From the NCBI RefSeq assembly GCF_021166475.1, contig NZ_JAJOYS010000001.1, forward strand, positions 1,302,001 through 1,366,000: a stretch of DNA of 64,000 nt. Reading direction: 5' to 3'. The DNA is from Pelagibacterium xiamenense (lineage in GTDB: Bacteria; Pseudomonadota; Alphaproteobacteria; Rhizobiales; Devosiaceae). Below the pieces are notes generated by a model. That model searched no databases. It was not told the DNA's origin and worked only from the letters and a program-made list of their open reading frames with translations. Below, one piece after another: positions 8,112-16,835 of this stretch (the stretch's first letter is position 1; each line of letters begins with the position of its first letter). The position numbers were made by a program, and so were the translations under genes.

Positions 8112-8159
8112 TTGACCCGGTTGTGCAAGCCCGCTAGTCATTGTGTACCGACAGGTACA
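8112..8159 (+). promoter_or_regulatory. Sigma70-like promoter and TetR operator 2 for the SDR gene
   Basis: TTGACC (8112-8117) and TAGTCA (8135-8140) are 17 bp apart, an acceptable sigma70-type promoter. A perfect inverted repeat, TGTACC-GACA-GGTACA (8144-8159), starts 4 bp after the -10 hexamer and covers the expected transcription start. A TetR protein bound there would block initiation. Function is inferred from layout. Confidence 0.6.
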
Positions 8160-8175
8160 AAAATGGAGCATGGCA

Positions 8176-8916
8176 ATGAACGATCTTTCAGGCCGGGTCG
8201 CACTGGTGACCGGTGGCAGCCGCGGCATGGGTGCGGCAACCGCGCTGGCCCTCGCGGAGCGGGGTGCCGACGTGGCGGTCACCTACCTCAATTCCGCGCA
8301 AAAGGCGGAGGCCGTCATAGCGCAGATCGAGGCCCTGGGCCGGCGGGGCAGGGCCATCCGGGCCGATAGCGCGGACCCCGACCAGATCGTCGATGCCGTC
8401 AACGCGACGGCGGACGCCTTCGGGCGGCTCGACATCCTCGTGAACAACGCGGGTATCTTCAAGCTCGCGCCGGTCGAGGAATTTACCCGCGAGGACGTCG
8501 AACGCATGCTCGGCACCCACGTCAATGGCGTGTTCCTCGCCTCCCAGGCGGCGGCACGGCGCATGGCAGACGGCGGGCGGATCATCTCGATTGGCTCGTC
8601 CCTGGCCCGGCACGCGCCCGGACCGGGCTTCTCGCTCTATTCGATGAGCAAATCGGCCTTGATCGGGTTCACCAAGGGGCTGGCGCGCGATCTGGGGCCG
8701 CGCGGCATCACCGTCAACACCATCGATCCCGGTTCGACCGATACCGACATGAACCCTGCCGACGGTCCCTTCGCCGACGAAGGCCGCAGCATCATCCCGC
8801 TGGGCCGCTACTGCGCGCCCGGGGACATCGCGGCGATGGTCGTCCACCTTGCAGGCAAGGGCGGGGCCAACATCACCGGGGCATCGATCGCCATAGATGC
8901 GGGCGTCAACGCCTGA
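8176..8916 (+). CDS. Short-chain dehydrogenase/reductase (SDR)
   Basis: A 246-residue classical SDR. The Rossmann glycine motif is TGGSRGMG (12-19), the NNAG motif sits near 90-93, and the catalytic Ser-Tyr-Lys set includes Y155 and K159 (YSMSK). I chose ATG 8176 because GGAG is 7 bases upstream; ATG 8170 is too close to it. Classical SDRs reduce or oxidise carbonyl/hydroxyl groups with NAD(P)(H), and the substrate cannot be read from the sequence. Divergence from the TetR gene and the operator overlapping its promoter suggest induction by a small molecule. Confidence 0.9.
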   Translation: MNDLSGRVALVTGGSRGMGAATALALAERGADVAVTYLNSAQKAEAVIAQIEALGRRGRAIRADSADPDQIVDAVNATADAFGRLDILVNNAGIFKLAPVEEFTREDVERMLGTHVNGVFLASQAAARRMADGGRIISIGSSLARHAPGPGFSLYSMSKSALIGFTKGLARDLGPRGITVNTIDPGSTDTDMNPADGPFADEGRSIIPLGRYCAPGDIAAMVVHLAGKGGANITGASIAIDAGVNA

Positions 8917-8963
8917 ACGCCCCGAGAGGCTCGGCCCGGAGAGGCGGGGCTAATTCGTCTCGT

Positions 8964-8987
8964 GCCTGCGCTGTCGCCAGCGCAGGC
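8964..8987. terminator. 9-bp stem-loop between convergent genes, candidate terminator
   Basis: GCCTGCGCT and AGCGCAGGC pair perfectly around a 6-base loop. It lies in the 220-bp gap between the SDR stop (8916) and the convergent GAF-protein stop (9137), where a bidirectional terminator is expected. No T tract follows, so confidence is moderate. No gene is seen in the rest of the gap. Confidence 0.4.
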
Positions 8988-9136
8988 GAACAGAACGCGC
9001 TTGCTGCCTGGCACCGTGCGTCGGCGGGCGAGCGTATAGCATTCGAGCAGCTTTGCCGCGACGCTGGCGTTGCTTTTGCTCCCGGTCCTGAAATCGCCGA
9101 CGGCACCAGCGTCGAGCCGCGGACCGCGGAGGGGAG

Positions 9137-9643
9137 CTAAGTCAGCGGCCGTCGCGTCAAAAGGCACGCCAGCTTGGCGGGTACCGAAAGATAGGTCTCG
9201 ATCGCTGCGACGCGCTCAGGCGTATAGTGCCCCTCGACATCGAGCATATTGACCGTCGCCACCAGCTCGTCGCCCAGCACCACCGGCAAATTGACCACCG
9301 ACTGGCACCCCAGCGAGTCGATAAGCGCGTAATCGGGAAACACATCGGCAATCGCATCGATCGTATTGGCAACGAACGTCCGGCGCTCCTTGTGCACCAC
9401 GTCGAACCAGGAATTATGGACGATCGGCTTGGTGCCCGCGCCGGGATAGTTCACCGTGTCGCTCGTATAGGCACGCCGCGCCAGACCGGCCGGCATATCC
9501 ACCGTCATCACGGTAAAAAGCTTCGCCCCGGCAACAGCATCGGCAAGCCCGTGCAGCGCGGCAAAAACCGCATCATCGCTGCTGGCTTTGGCAATGGCGG
9601 TATCGAAGGCGCGCAGCGGCGCGGCGACGTCTGGGTAGGTCAT
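9137..9643 (-). CDS. GAF-domain protein, single-domain
   Basis: A 168-residue protein consisting essentially of one GAF domain. The core signatures are AKLFTVMTVDM, the loop TIDAIADVFPDYALIDSLGCQSVVNLPV and LGDELVATVNMLDVEGHYTPERVAAIE. Free-standing GAF proteins bind small ligands or act as sensors, and no output domain is present. It begins 11 bp after the ATPase gene at 9655 and is probably the last gene of the peptide-type ABC transporter operon. That position suggests, without proving, a role linked to the imported compound. Confidence 0.8.
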   Translation of the reverse strand: MTYPDVAAPLRAFDTAIAKASSDDAVFAALHGLADAVAGAKLFTVMTVDMPAGLARRAYTSDTVNYPGAGTKPIVHNSWFDVVHKERRTFVANTIDAIADVFPDYALIDSLGCQSVVNLPVVLGDELVATVNMLDVEGHYTPERVAAIETYLSVPAKLACLLTRRPLT

Positions 9644-9654
9644 TTCGGTCTATC

Positions 9655-10407
9655 CTAACTGGCAAGAACGGGCGTTGGTCCGCCCGACGCGGCGAAAAGC
9701 TCGCGGGAGTAGGGGTCTTTGAATGCGCCGGTCTTGAGCATCTCCACCGTCGCGGTCTCGACAATCCGCCCGTGACGCATCACCGCCAGCCGGTCGCACA
9801 TGAACGAAACCACGGGCAGATTGTGCGTCACCATCAAATAGGTGAGGTTTTGCTCGCGCCGCAGGCGCTTCAAAAGATTGAGGATTTCAGCCTGGATCGA
9901 AACATCGAGCGCCGATGTGGGCTCATCGAGCAGCAGGATCCTGGGCTCCAGCATCAACGCCCGCGCAATCGCCACCCGCTGGCGCTGCCCGCCCGAAAGC
10001 TGGTGCGGATACCGGAACCGGAACCGCCGGTCGAGCCCCACCGCTTCAAGCATCGCCTCCACCCGGTTGCCCCGGTCGCCAATCCCGTGAATGGCAAGCG
10101 GTTCGGCCAGCGTCGCATCGATGGTCTTGCGCGGATGGATCGAGCCGTACGGATCCTGGAACACCATCTGGCACGTCCGCACCACCGCATTGTCGATCCC
10201 ATGGCTGCGCGGCGTATCGAAGACCGAGATGCTCCCGGTCCATTCCGGCGCAAGCCCCGCAATCGCGCGCAGCACCGTCGTTTTCCCCGACCCGCTTTCC
10301 CCCACAAGCGCAAAGCTCTCGCCCTCCGCAATCTCGAGGCTCACCCCTTCGGTGATCTGCGTGTCGCCATAGGAAATGGCGAGGTCTTTCAGCGTGATCG
10401 CGCTCAT
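9655..10407 (-). CDS. Peptide-type ABC transporter ATP-binding protein (DppF-like)
   Basis: A 250-residue ATPase with Walker A GESGSGKTT, signature [15 protein letters not shown], Walker B ILLLDEPTSALD and the switch histidine in VTHNLPVV. It starts MSAITLKDLAISYG at 10407, overlapping the upstream ATPase stop by four bases. It would energise the DppB/DppC-type permease at the cytoplasmic face together with the DppD-like partner. The shortness compared with about 330 residues in E. coli DppF reflects lack of the C-terminal oligopeptide-transporter extension. Confidence 0.93.
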   Translation of the reverse strand: MSAITLKDLAISYGDTQITEGVSLEIAEGESFALVGESGSGKTTVLRAIAGLAPEWTGSISVFDTPRSHGIDNAVVRTCQMVFQDPYGSIHPRKTIDATLAEPLAIHGIGDRGNRVEAMLEAVGLDRRFRFRYPHQLSGGQRQRVAIARALMLEPRILLLDEPTSALDVSIQAEILNLLKRLRREQNLTYLMVTHNLPVVSFMCDRLAVMRHGRIVETATVEMLKTGAFKDPYSRELFAASGGPTPVLAS

Positions 10408-11240
10408 GTGCCGCCCCAGCTTGCCCGGTCGAGAACCGGCAGTTCCTCGCGGCTCTCGTCGATTGTCGGCATCGCCGCCAGCAGCCCGCGCGTATAAGGA
10501 TGCGTCGCGTTGTGCAATTCGCTCGCAACGCAGGTCTCCACGATCTCCCCGGCGTTCATCACGACGATCCGGTCGCAATAGCGCGCCACGAGGTTGAGGT
10601 CGTGGCTGATGAGCATAAGCCCCATGCCCTTGGATCTGATCAGATCGTCGATAATGTCGAGCACCTGCGCCTGTACCGAAACGTCGAGCGCCGACGTCGG
10701 CTCGTCCGCGATCAAAAGGTCCGGCTCGGGAATGAGCATCATCGCGATCATGATGCGCTGCCCCATGCCGCCCGAAACCTCGTGCGGATAAAGCCCCGCA
10801 ACCCGCCCGGGATCGTTGATCCGCACCGCCTCGAGCATCGAAAGCACGCGCGCCCGGATTTCACTGCCCGGCAGCCTTGTGTGAAACTTCAGCGCCTCCG
10901 CGATCTGGTCCCCCACCGTAATCACCGGATTGAGCGAGAATTTCGGGTCCTGCATCACCATCGAGATCCGCGCGCCCCGTATCGCGCGCATCTGTTTTTC
11001 CGACCGGCTCAGAATATCGATGCCGTCGAAATCCAGCCTGTCGGCGGTCACCCGTCCCGGCGCGCGGATGAGCTTTAGGACAGACCGCCCGGTCATCGAC
11101 TTGCCCGACCCGGACTCCCCGACAATCCCCAGCCGCTCGCGCCCGACGGTAAACGATATCCCCTTGACCACCTCGACCCGGCCATGCGGCGTCGGAAACG
11201 AGACCCGGAGGTTCTGAACGTCCAGAAGCGGCCGGCTCAT
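10404..11240 (-). CDS. Peptide-type ABC transporter ATP-binding protein (DppD-like)
   Basis: A 278-residue ATPase starting MSRPLLDVQNLRVSFPTPHG at 11240. It shows Walker A GESGSGKSMTGRS, the Q-loop MVMQDPKFSLNPVITVGDQ typical of Dpp/Opp ATPases, signature VSGGMGQRIMIAMML and Walker B LLIADEPTSALDVSVQAQVLDII. It overlaps both neighbours by four bases and forms a heterodimer-type pair with the DppF-like protein. Its signature loop reads GGMGQR rather than the usual GGMRQR. Part of the dppB-C-D-F-like minus-strand operon. Confidence 0.93.
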   Translation of the reverse strand: MSRPLLDVQNLRVSFPTPHGRVEVVKGISFTVGRERLGIVGESGSGKSMTGRSVLKLIRAPGRVTADRLDFDGIDILSRSEKQMRAIRGARISMVMQDPKFSLNPVITVGDQIAEALKFHTRLPGSEIRARVLSMLEAVRINDPGRVAGLYPHEVSGGMGQRIMIAMMLIPEPDLLIADEPTSALDVSVQAQVLDIIDDLIRSKGMGLMLISHDLNLVARYCDRIVVMNAGEIVETCVASELHNATHPYTRGLLAAMPTIDESREELPVLDRASWGGT

Positions 11241-12142
11241 CCCTTGTCTCCCTGCTTGGGATCGAGCACATCGCGCAGCCCGTCGCCTAGAAAGCAGAAC
11301 CCGAGGCTCACGAGGATGATCGCAAAGCCCGGCATCGTCGCGACCCACCACTGGTCGAGAATGAACGTTCGCCCCCGCGAGATCATCGCGCCCCATTCGG
11401 GCAGCGGCGGCTGGGCGCCCAGCCCGATGAACCCGAGCCCCGCCGCCGTCAAAATGATCCCCGCCATATCGAGCGTCACCCGGATGATCATCGAGGAGGT
11501 GCACAAGGGCAGCACATGCCGCACGATGATCCGCGCCGGCGAACCGCCTTGCAGCCGCACCGCATCGATAAACTCCGAATTGCGGAACGTGAGCGTTTCC
11601 GCCCGCGAAATGCGCGCGTAAGCCGGCCACGCCGTGATGGCAATCGCGATAATCGCGTTGTTGATCCCCGGCCCGAGCGCCGCGACAAAGGCGAGCGCGA
11701 GGATGAGCTTGGGCATAGAGAGGAAGATGTCGGTGATCCCCATCAGGGCCCGGTCGATCCAGCCGCCGAAATACCCCGCTATCGCACCGATCACCAGCCC
11801 CACCGGCGCCGCGATGACCGCGACGAGCAACACGATGGTCAATGTGATCTGCGAGCCGTAGATAACGCGTGAATAGATGTCGCGGCCCAGCTCGTCCGTG
11901 CCCATCAAGTGCTCGGCGCTGGGCGGCAACAGCCGGTCCTGCAGCGACTGGCCGACCGGCGAATAAGGCGCGATCCACGGCGCGAAGATCGCCGTCAGGA
12001 CAAGCGCCAGAACGATGGCCGCGCCCACCGCTGCCAGCGGGTTGCGCAATAGCATGCCGGTGATGCGGTAAAGCCGGCCAAGATTGGCCTGAAGCCGCGA
12101 GGTGGGGGAGTCGGCGAGAAGCCAGGCGCGTGCGGATGCCAT
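11237..12142 (-). CDS. Peptide-type ABC transporter permease (DppC-like)
   Basis: A 301-residue inner-membrane permease. The N-terminal segment LLRNPLAAVGAAIVLALVLTAIFAPWIAPY is followed by the OppC-type HLMGTDELGRDIYSRVIYGSQITL motif, several hydrophobic segments and the EAA-type loop near SFLGLGAQPPLPEWG-like sequence (seen here as FIGLGAQPPLPEWG). It pairs with the DppB-like permease to form the channel. Its ATG overlaps the DppB stop at 12142. Confidence 0.93.
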   Translation of the reverse strand: MASARAWLLADSPTSRLQANLGRLYRITGMLLRNPLAAVGAAIVLALVLTAIFAPWIAPYSPVGQSLQDRLLPPSAEHLMGTDELGRDIYSRVIYGSQITLTIVLLVAVIAAPVGLVIGAIAGYFGGWIDRALMGITDIFLSMPKLILALAFVAALGPGINNAIIAIAITAWPAYARISRAETLTFRNSEFIDAVRLQGGSPARIIVRHVLPLCTSSMIIRVTLDMAGIILTAAGLGFIGLGAQPPLPEWGAMISRGRTFILDQWWVATMPGFAIILVSLGFCFLGDGLRDVLDPKQGDKG

Positions 12143-13287
12143 CAGCGGGCCCTCGGGTCGAGGACGCGATAGAGCACGTCCGAGATCTTGTTGATGAATA
12201 TGAACACCGCGCCGATCACCAGCGTCGCGCCGAGCACGGCGTTCATGTCCGCGTTGAGAAGTGCCGTTGTGAGGTAGTTGCCGATCCCCGGCCAGGAAAA
12301 GACCGTCTCGACCATCACCGAACCCTCAAGCAGCGCCGCGTAGGAAAGCCCGATCACGGTAATGAGCTGTATGCGGATCGGGTAGAACGCGTGCCGCCAG
12401 ATGACGACGCGCTCGGGCACGCCCTTGACCCGCGCGGTGGTGACGAACTCCTGGCTGAGCTGGTCGAGCATGAACGATCGCGTCATGCGCGCGATATAGG
12501 CGAGAGAGAAGAACCCCAGTACCGATGCGGGGAGGATGAGGTGGTCGAGCGCGTTCCAGAAGATGTCGTAATCCCCGGCAATCAGCGTATCGACAAGCAT
12601 CAGCCCGGTGACGGGTGGGACGAGCCCGTCATAAAAGATGTCGAGCCGCCCCGGCCCGCTTGCCCAGCGCAGGCGCGCATAAAAGACCGCCAGCCCGACG
12701 AGCCCGAGCCAGAACGCCGGCACCGAATAGCCTAAAAGCCCGAAGACGCGGATCGTCTGGTCGACCCAGCTGCCTTGCCGCGCCGCCGCCACGACGCCCA
12801 TGGGAACCCCGATCGCGATGCCCATCAGAATGCCGATGGTCGCCATTTCGAGCGTGGCGGGGAAAACGCGCGCGAGGTCGGAGATCACCGGACGCCCGGT
12901 CGAGACCGACATCCCGAAATCGCCTGTCAGAACGTCCGTGACATAGTCGAGGAACTGGACGGGCAGGGGACGGTCGAGCCCCATCTCGATCCGCGCGGCC
13001 TCGTAAACCGCCGGCGTCGCGCGGTCGCCGACAACCGCGAGCACCGGGTCGATGGGGATAACCCGGCCGATGAAGAAGGTTATCGCCAGAAGCCCCAGAA
13101 AGGTGAGGGCGATGGTTACCACGAACCAGACGAACGACCCTGCTGTCTTGAGCGCACGGCGCCCCTTCTGTCCGGGGAGCGCAGGCGTGGCGCTTGCGGG
13201 TTCTGTCGTCGGCTCGAAGGACACTGCGTCGGTTTCCCCTTTTACAGCAATGGCTTGCCGCTTCCGGGCGGCGGTTCGCCCGGACAC
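12142..13287 (-). CDS. Peptide-type ABC transporter permease (DppB-like)
   Basis: A 381-residue permease, longer than the usual 310-340 because of an N-terminal cytoplasmic extension of about 45 residues. The first membrane segment (about 49-70) is followed by the family pattern DRATPAVYEAARIEMGLDRPLPVQFLDYV and later TVFSWPGIGNYLTTALLNAD. First gene of the permease-ATPase operon, transcribed leftwards. It diverges from the XRE-cupin regulator, with a palindrome (13334-13350) in the shared gap, and the matching binding protein gene lies on the other side. Confidence 0.92.
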   Translation of the reverse strand: MSGRTAARKRQAIAVKGETDAVSFEPTTEPASATPALPGQKGRRALKTAGSFVWFVVTIALTFLGLLAITFFIGRVIPIDPVLAVVGDRATPAVYEAARIEMGLDRPLPVQFLDYVTDVLTGDFGMSVSTGRPVISDLARVFPATLEMATIGILMGIAIGVPMGVVAAARQGSWVDQTIRVFGLLGYSVPAFWLGLVGLAVFYARLRWASGPGRLDIFYDGLVPPVTGLMLVDTLIAGDYDIFWNALDHLILPASVLGFFSLAYIARMTRSFMLDQLSQEFVTTARVKGVPERVVIWRHAFYPIRIQLITVIGLSYAALLEGSVMVETVFSWPGIGNYLTTALLNADMNAVLGATLVIGAVFIFINKISDVLYRVLDPRAR

Positions 13288-13333
13288 GTTTTTGTCATAT
13301 TTCCTCTTGGATCATACAAAAAAATTTGCTTAC

Positions 13334-13350
13334 ATCAAAAAAATTTTGAT
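13334..13350. promoter_or_regulatory. AT-rich perfect palindrome, candidate operator of the XRE-cupin regulator
   Basis: ATCAAAA-AAA-TTTTGAT is an inverted repeat with 7-bp arms in the 74-bp gap between the divergent dppB-like and XRE-cupin genes. It ends just before the GAGGAG ribosome site of the regulator. A dimeric XRE protein bound there could control both directions. Inferred from position and symmetry. Confidence 0.5.
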
Positions 13351-13361
13351 GAGGAGCGAAA

Positions 13362-14048
13362 GTGGGCCAACAAAAAGCCGCAGCGGCGGATACCCACAGC
13401 CAGCCGAAAGTCGGGGCGCTCATTCGTGCCCTGCGCAAGAAGCAGCATCTCACGCTGCAACAGCTCGGGGACGCGGCGCAACTGTCGGTGGGCTATCTCA
13501 GCCAGCTCGAGCGCGACCACGCGACCCCCTCGCTGGGAACGCTCGCGCAGATCGCCCGCGCGCTGGAAGTGGGCGTCGATTATTTCATCGCCGCGCCGAA
13601 CCCCACCCAGGCCCATACCCGCGCCGGCGAACGCCCGCGCTTTTCCGTCGACGGGTCCTCGATCGTCTATGAGCGGCTGGGTGCGGAATTCCCCGGCAAC
13701 ACGCTCTCGTCCTTCCTCATGACCGTGCCGCCCGGCTACCGCTCGGAAACCGTGAGCCATGAGGGCGAGGAGATCATCTATGTCCTCGAGGGCGAGCTCA
13801 CCCAGTGGCTCGCGGGCGAAGAGATGGTCATGCGCACCGGCGACAGCCTCCATTTCCGGGGGAATCTGCCCCACGCCTGGGCCAATCATACCGATAATCC
13901 GACGCGGCTTTTGTGGACCGGAACCCTGGCGATGCTGCGCTCGACGGCCCGCCCCAACCGCAACGGATCGAAAGATAACCAGTCCGGCGCCAAGCCGGCC
14001 GCAACGAAAACGAACGTCAAACCCAAGTCCAAGGAGAAACAGTCATGA
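13362..14048 (+). CDS. XRE-family regulator with C-terminal cupin sensor domain
   Basis: A 228-residue protein starting at GTG 13362, with GAGGAG 6-11 bases upstream. Residues about 17-72 are an XRE helix-turn-helix (LIRALRKKQHLTLQQLGDAAQLSVGYLSQLERDHATPSLGTL). Residues about 120-195 are a cupin (TVPPGYRSETVSHEGEEIIYVLEGELTQWLAGEEMVMRTGDSLHF). A Lys/Asn-rich tail follows. Such HTH-cupin proteins sense small metabolites, often amino acids or polyamines. It overlaps the binding protein gene by four bases and faces the dppB-like operon, so it probably controls the transporter. Confidence 0.93.
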   Translation: MGQQKAAAADTHSQPKVGALIRALRKKQHLTLQQLGDAAQLSVGYLSQLERDHATPSLGTLAQIARALEVGVDYFIAAPNPTQAHTRAGERPRFSVDGSSIVYERLGAEFPGNTLSSFLMTVPPGYRSETVSHEGEEIIYVLEGELTQWLAGEEMVMRTGDSLHFRGNLPHAWANHTDNPTRLLWTGTLAMLRSTARPNRNGSKDNQSGAKPAATKTNVKPKSKEKQS

Positions 14049-15643
14049 AGCTCTTGAGAGCTGCCCTTCTGGCTACGGCGCTGAGCGTGGCCGTGGCCCC
14101 CGCCGCCGGCCTGGCCGAAACGCCTCCGGGCGTGCTCGTGGTCGCCCAGAACATCGACGACATTGTCGCCATCGACCCCGCGCAGGCTTACGAATTCACC
14201 TCCGGTGAACTCGTTACCAATGTCTATGACCGGCTCGTCCAGTACGACGCCGAGGATACAACCGCCCTCGCGCCGGGCCTCGCGACCGAATGGGAGATCG
14301 ACGAGGAAAACAAGGCGATCACCTTCACCCTGCGCGATGGCGCGACATTCCACTCGGGCAACCCTGTGCGCCCCGAAGACGTCGTTTTCTCGTTCAAGCG
14401 CGTCATCGATCTGAACCTCACCCCGGCCTTCATCCTCGCCCAGCTGGGCTGGACGCCCGAGAACATTGAGGAGATGGTGACGGTCGAGGGCGACAACACC
14501 GTAACCGTCCGCTATGACGGCGACTTCTCGTCGAACTTCGTTCTCAACGTCATCGCCGCGCGTCCCGCATCGATCGTTGATGAGGTGACTGTCATGGCTA
14601 ACGCGGTCGACGGCGACATGGGCAACGCCTGGCTCAACTCCAACTCGGCGGGCTCGGGGCCCTTCGTCCTCGCCGACTACCGCCCCGCCGAGATCATTCG
14701 CCTGAACGCCAATCCCGATTACTTCAAGGATGGCCCCAACGTCGAAAGCGTGATCATCCGGCACGTCGCCGAAGCCGCGACCCAGCAGCTTCTGCTCGAA
14801 TCCGGCGACGTCGACATGGCACGCAACCTCACCCCCGACCAGATCGCCTCGATCGATAGCGACGACATCAAGGTCGAGACCTTCCCGCAGGCCGCCGTGC
14901 ACTTCCTCTCGTTCAACCAGAAGAGCGAGGAACTGCAACCCGAGGCCCTCTGGGAAGCCTCGCGCTATCTCGTCGACTATGAGGGGATGACGAGCACGTT
15001 CCTCAACGGGCAGATGGAGATCCACCAGGCGTTCTGGCCCGAGGGTTTCCCTGGCGCGCTGACCGACACGCCCTTCACCTACGACCCCGCGCGGGCCGAG
15101 GAAATCCTCAAAGAGGCGGGCATCGAAACGCCGATCGACGTCACCCTCGACGTCATCAACGCCGCCCCCTTCACCGACATGGCGCAATCGCTGCAGGCGA
15201 CCTTCGCGGAAGCCGGCATCAACTTCGAGATCATCCCGGGCACCGGCGCGCAGGTGATCACGAAATACCGCGACCGCACCCACGAAGCCATGCTGCTCTA
15301 TTGGGGCCCGGACTTTATGGACCCGCACTCGAACGCCAAGGCGTTCGCCTATAATTCGGATAATTCGGACGACAACTATCAGGCTACCACCACCTGGCGG
15401 AACGCCTGGGCCGTGCCCGACGACATGAACGAAATGACCATGGCCGCCCTTGCCGAATCCGATCCCGAAACCCGCAACCAGATGTATCTCGAACTGCAGG
15501 AGCGGGTGCAGGAGAATTCGCCCATCGTCATCATGTTCCAGGCCGCCTATCAGGTCGCCATGGACGACGATGTCGAGGGCTATGTGAACGGGGCAACCTC
15601 GGACTTCGTGTTCTATCGCCTCGTCACCAAGGACGGCGAATAA
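14045..15643 (+). CDS. Peptide/dipeptide-type ABC transporter substrate-binding protein (DppA-like)
   Basis: A 532-residue family 5 solute-binding protein with a Sec signal peptide (about 1-24, ending AAGLAE). Typical features are AQAYEFTSGELVTNVYDRLVQYD, ITFTLRDGATFHSGNPVRPEDVVFSFKRV and the C-terminal QERVQENSPIVIMFQ. Periplasmic ligand receptor for the DppBCDF-like complex encoded divergently. Family members bind peptides, but also opines, nickel or sugars, so the ligand is open. Overlaps the regulator gene by four bases and ends at a strong terminator. Confidence 0.93.
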   Translation: MKLLRAALLATALSVAVAPAAGLAETPPGVLVVAQNIDDIVAIDPAQAYEFTSGELVTNVYDRLVQYDAEDTTALAPGLATEWEIDEENKAITFTLRDGATFHSGNPVRPEDVVFSFKRVIDLNLTPAFILAQLGWTPENIEEMVTVEGDNTVTVRYDGDFSSNFVLNVIAARPASIVDEVTVMANAVDGDMGNAWLNSNSAGSGPFVLADYRPAEIIRLNANPDYFKDGPNVESVIIRHVAEAATQQLLLESGDVDMARNLTPDQIASIDSDDIKVETFPQAAVHFLSFNQKSEELQPEALWEASRYLVDYEGMTSTFLNGQMEIHQAFWPEGFPGALTDTPFTYDPARAEEILKEAGIETPIDVTLDVINAAPFTDMAQSLQATFAEAGINFEIIPGTGAQVITKYRDRTHEAMLLYWGPDFMDPHSNAKAFAYNSDNSDDNYQATTTWRNAWAVPDDMNEMTMAALAESDPETRNQMYLELQERVQENSPIVIMFQAAYQVAMDDDVEGYVNGATSDFVFYRLVTKDGE

Positions 15644-15666
15644 ACGTCGTATCCGGCCAAAACGGA

Positions 15667-15690
15667 AAGCCGCCCTTCGGGGCGGCTTTT
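15667..15690 (+). terminator. Rho-independent terminator after the binding protein gene
   Basis: AAGCCGCCC and GGGCGGCTT form a 9-bp GC-rich stem around a TTCG tetraloop, ending in a run of four T. It starts 23 bp after the DppA-like stop codon. Geometry and loop are textbook for an intrinsic terminator. Confidence 0.85.
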
Positions 15691-15715
15691 ATCGTTCCAT
15701 TGAAGGATTGATCCC

Positions 15716-16822
15716 ATGAGTGCCTATTCCGACCGCCTCGACCGCCTGCGCGCGACCATGAAGGCAACCGGCACGGACCTTGTTGCGCTTGGTCCCTCAA
15801 GCCACATGATCTGGCTCTCGGGCGTCTCCCCTCACGGCGACGAGCGCCCCGTCCTGCTGCTGGTGAGCCAGGACCATGCAGGCTTTCTGATGCCCGCGCT
15901 CAATGCCGACGCCGCCCGCACCGCCACCGATCTGCCGTTCGAGACCTGGGACGATGCCGAAGGTCCCGACGCGGCTCTCGCACGCCTTCTGCAGGCAGCA
16001 AATATCGACGGCTCGCCGAGCGTCGTCATCGACGAAACCATGCGCGCCGATTTCGCGCTTCTTCTGCTCGACGCGCTCCCGGGTGCGCGACGGCGTTTCA
16101 CCGTCGATACGGTGGGGGCACTCCGGGCGCGCAAGGACACGTCCGAATACGATGCGCTCAAAAAGAGCGCGCTCCTGAACGATGCTGCCATGCGCGCGGG
16201 CTTCGAAGCCTTGCGCCCCGGCGTCACCGAGCGCGAGATCGCCACGATCGTCCGGGATTACTACAAGGCCCAGGGCGCGGCCCCCGAATTCACCAGTGTC
16301 TGCTTTGGCGCGAACGGCGCGTTCCCGCATCACGCGGTCGGCGACACCAAGCTCGCGCCGGGCGATGCGGTGCTTATCGATACCGGCGGCCGGATCGACG
16401 GCTATCCCAGCGACATGACGCGCGTCGGCTATCTCGGGAGTGCGCCGGAAGGGTTTGCCGACGTCCACACTGTCCTCGAGAGCGCCGTGCAGGCCGCCCT
16501 TGCTGCCGCAAGGCCCGGCGTACGGGCCAGCGATGTGGATAGGGCGGCCAGGGACGTCATCGCAAAGGCCGGATACGGCGCGTATTTCCTCCACCGCACC
16601 GGCCACGGCCTCGGGCTCGACGTTCACGAGCCGCCCTACATCACCGGTACCTCGGAGACGGTACTCGAAGAGGGAATGGTGTTTTCGATAGAGCCGGGCA
16701 TCTATCTGCCCGGGAAATTCGGAATCCGGCTTGAGGACATCGTGATCCTGCGCGCCGACGGTCCCGAAATCCTGTCGGGCATGCCGCGTGCCGCCGTCGT
16801 GGCGGGGAACCGAGACGCCTGA
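15716..16822 (+). CDS. M24-family metallopeptidase (Xaa-Pro peptidase-like)
   Basis: A 368-residue cytoplasmic pita-bread peptidase. The N-terminal creatinase-like domain (about 5-140) precedes the catalytic domain. All five metal ligands are visible: D222 (LIDTGG), D233 (PSDMTR), H297 (HRTGHG), E326 (SIEPG) and E340 (RLED). Family members remove N-terminal residues before proline or act as dipeptidases or creatinase-like hydrolases. It lies directly after the peptide-type binding protein gene and its terminator, so a role in hydrolysing imported peptides or related amides is likely. It is expressed from its own transcript or by read-through. Confidence 0.92.
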   Translation: MSAYSDRLDRLRATMKATGTDLVALGPSSHMIWLSGVSPHGDERPVLLLVSQDHAGFLMPALNADAARTATDLPFETWDDAEGPDAALARLLQAANIDGSPSVVIDETMRADFALLLLDALPGARRRFTVDTVGALRARKDTSEYDALKKSALLNDAAMRAGFEALRPGVTEREIATIVRDYYKAQGAAPEFTSVCFGANGAFPHHAVGDTKLAPGDAVLIDTGGRIDGYPSDMTRVGYLGSAPEGFADVHTVLESAVQAALAAARPGVRASDVDRAARDVIAKAGYGAYFLHRTGHGLGLDVHEPPYITGTSETVLEEGMVFSIEPGIYLPGKFGIRLEDIVILRADGPEILSGMPRAAVVAGNRDA

Positions 16823-16835
16823 CCGGACCGCCGGT

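Noticed and set aside
12775-13722. 315-codon plus-strand frame running from dppB antisense into the regulator gene
   Set aside because: Low-complexity Arg/Asp-rich translation crossing two genes and the intergenic operator; the XRE-cupin frame is clearly the real one.
13886-15328. 480-codon open frame on the minus strand opposite the DppA-like gene
   Set aside because: It is the antisense shadow of a well-supported binding protein; its composition (HVG-rich, RR-rich) shows no domain, and it has no ribosome site.
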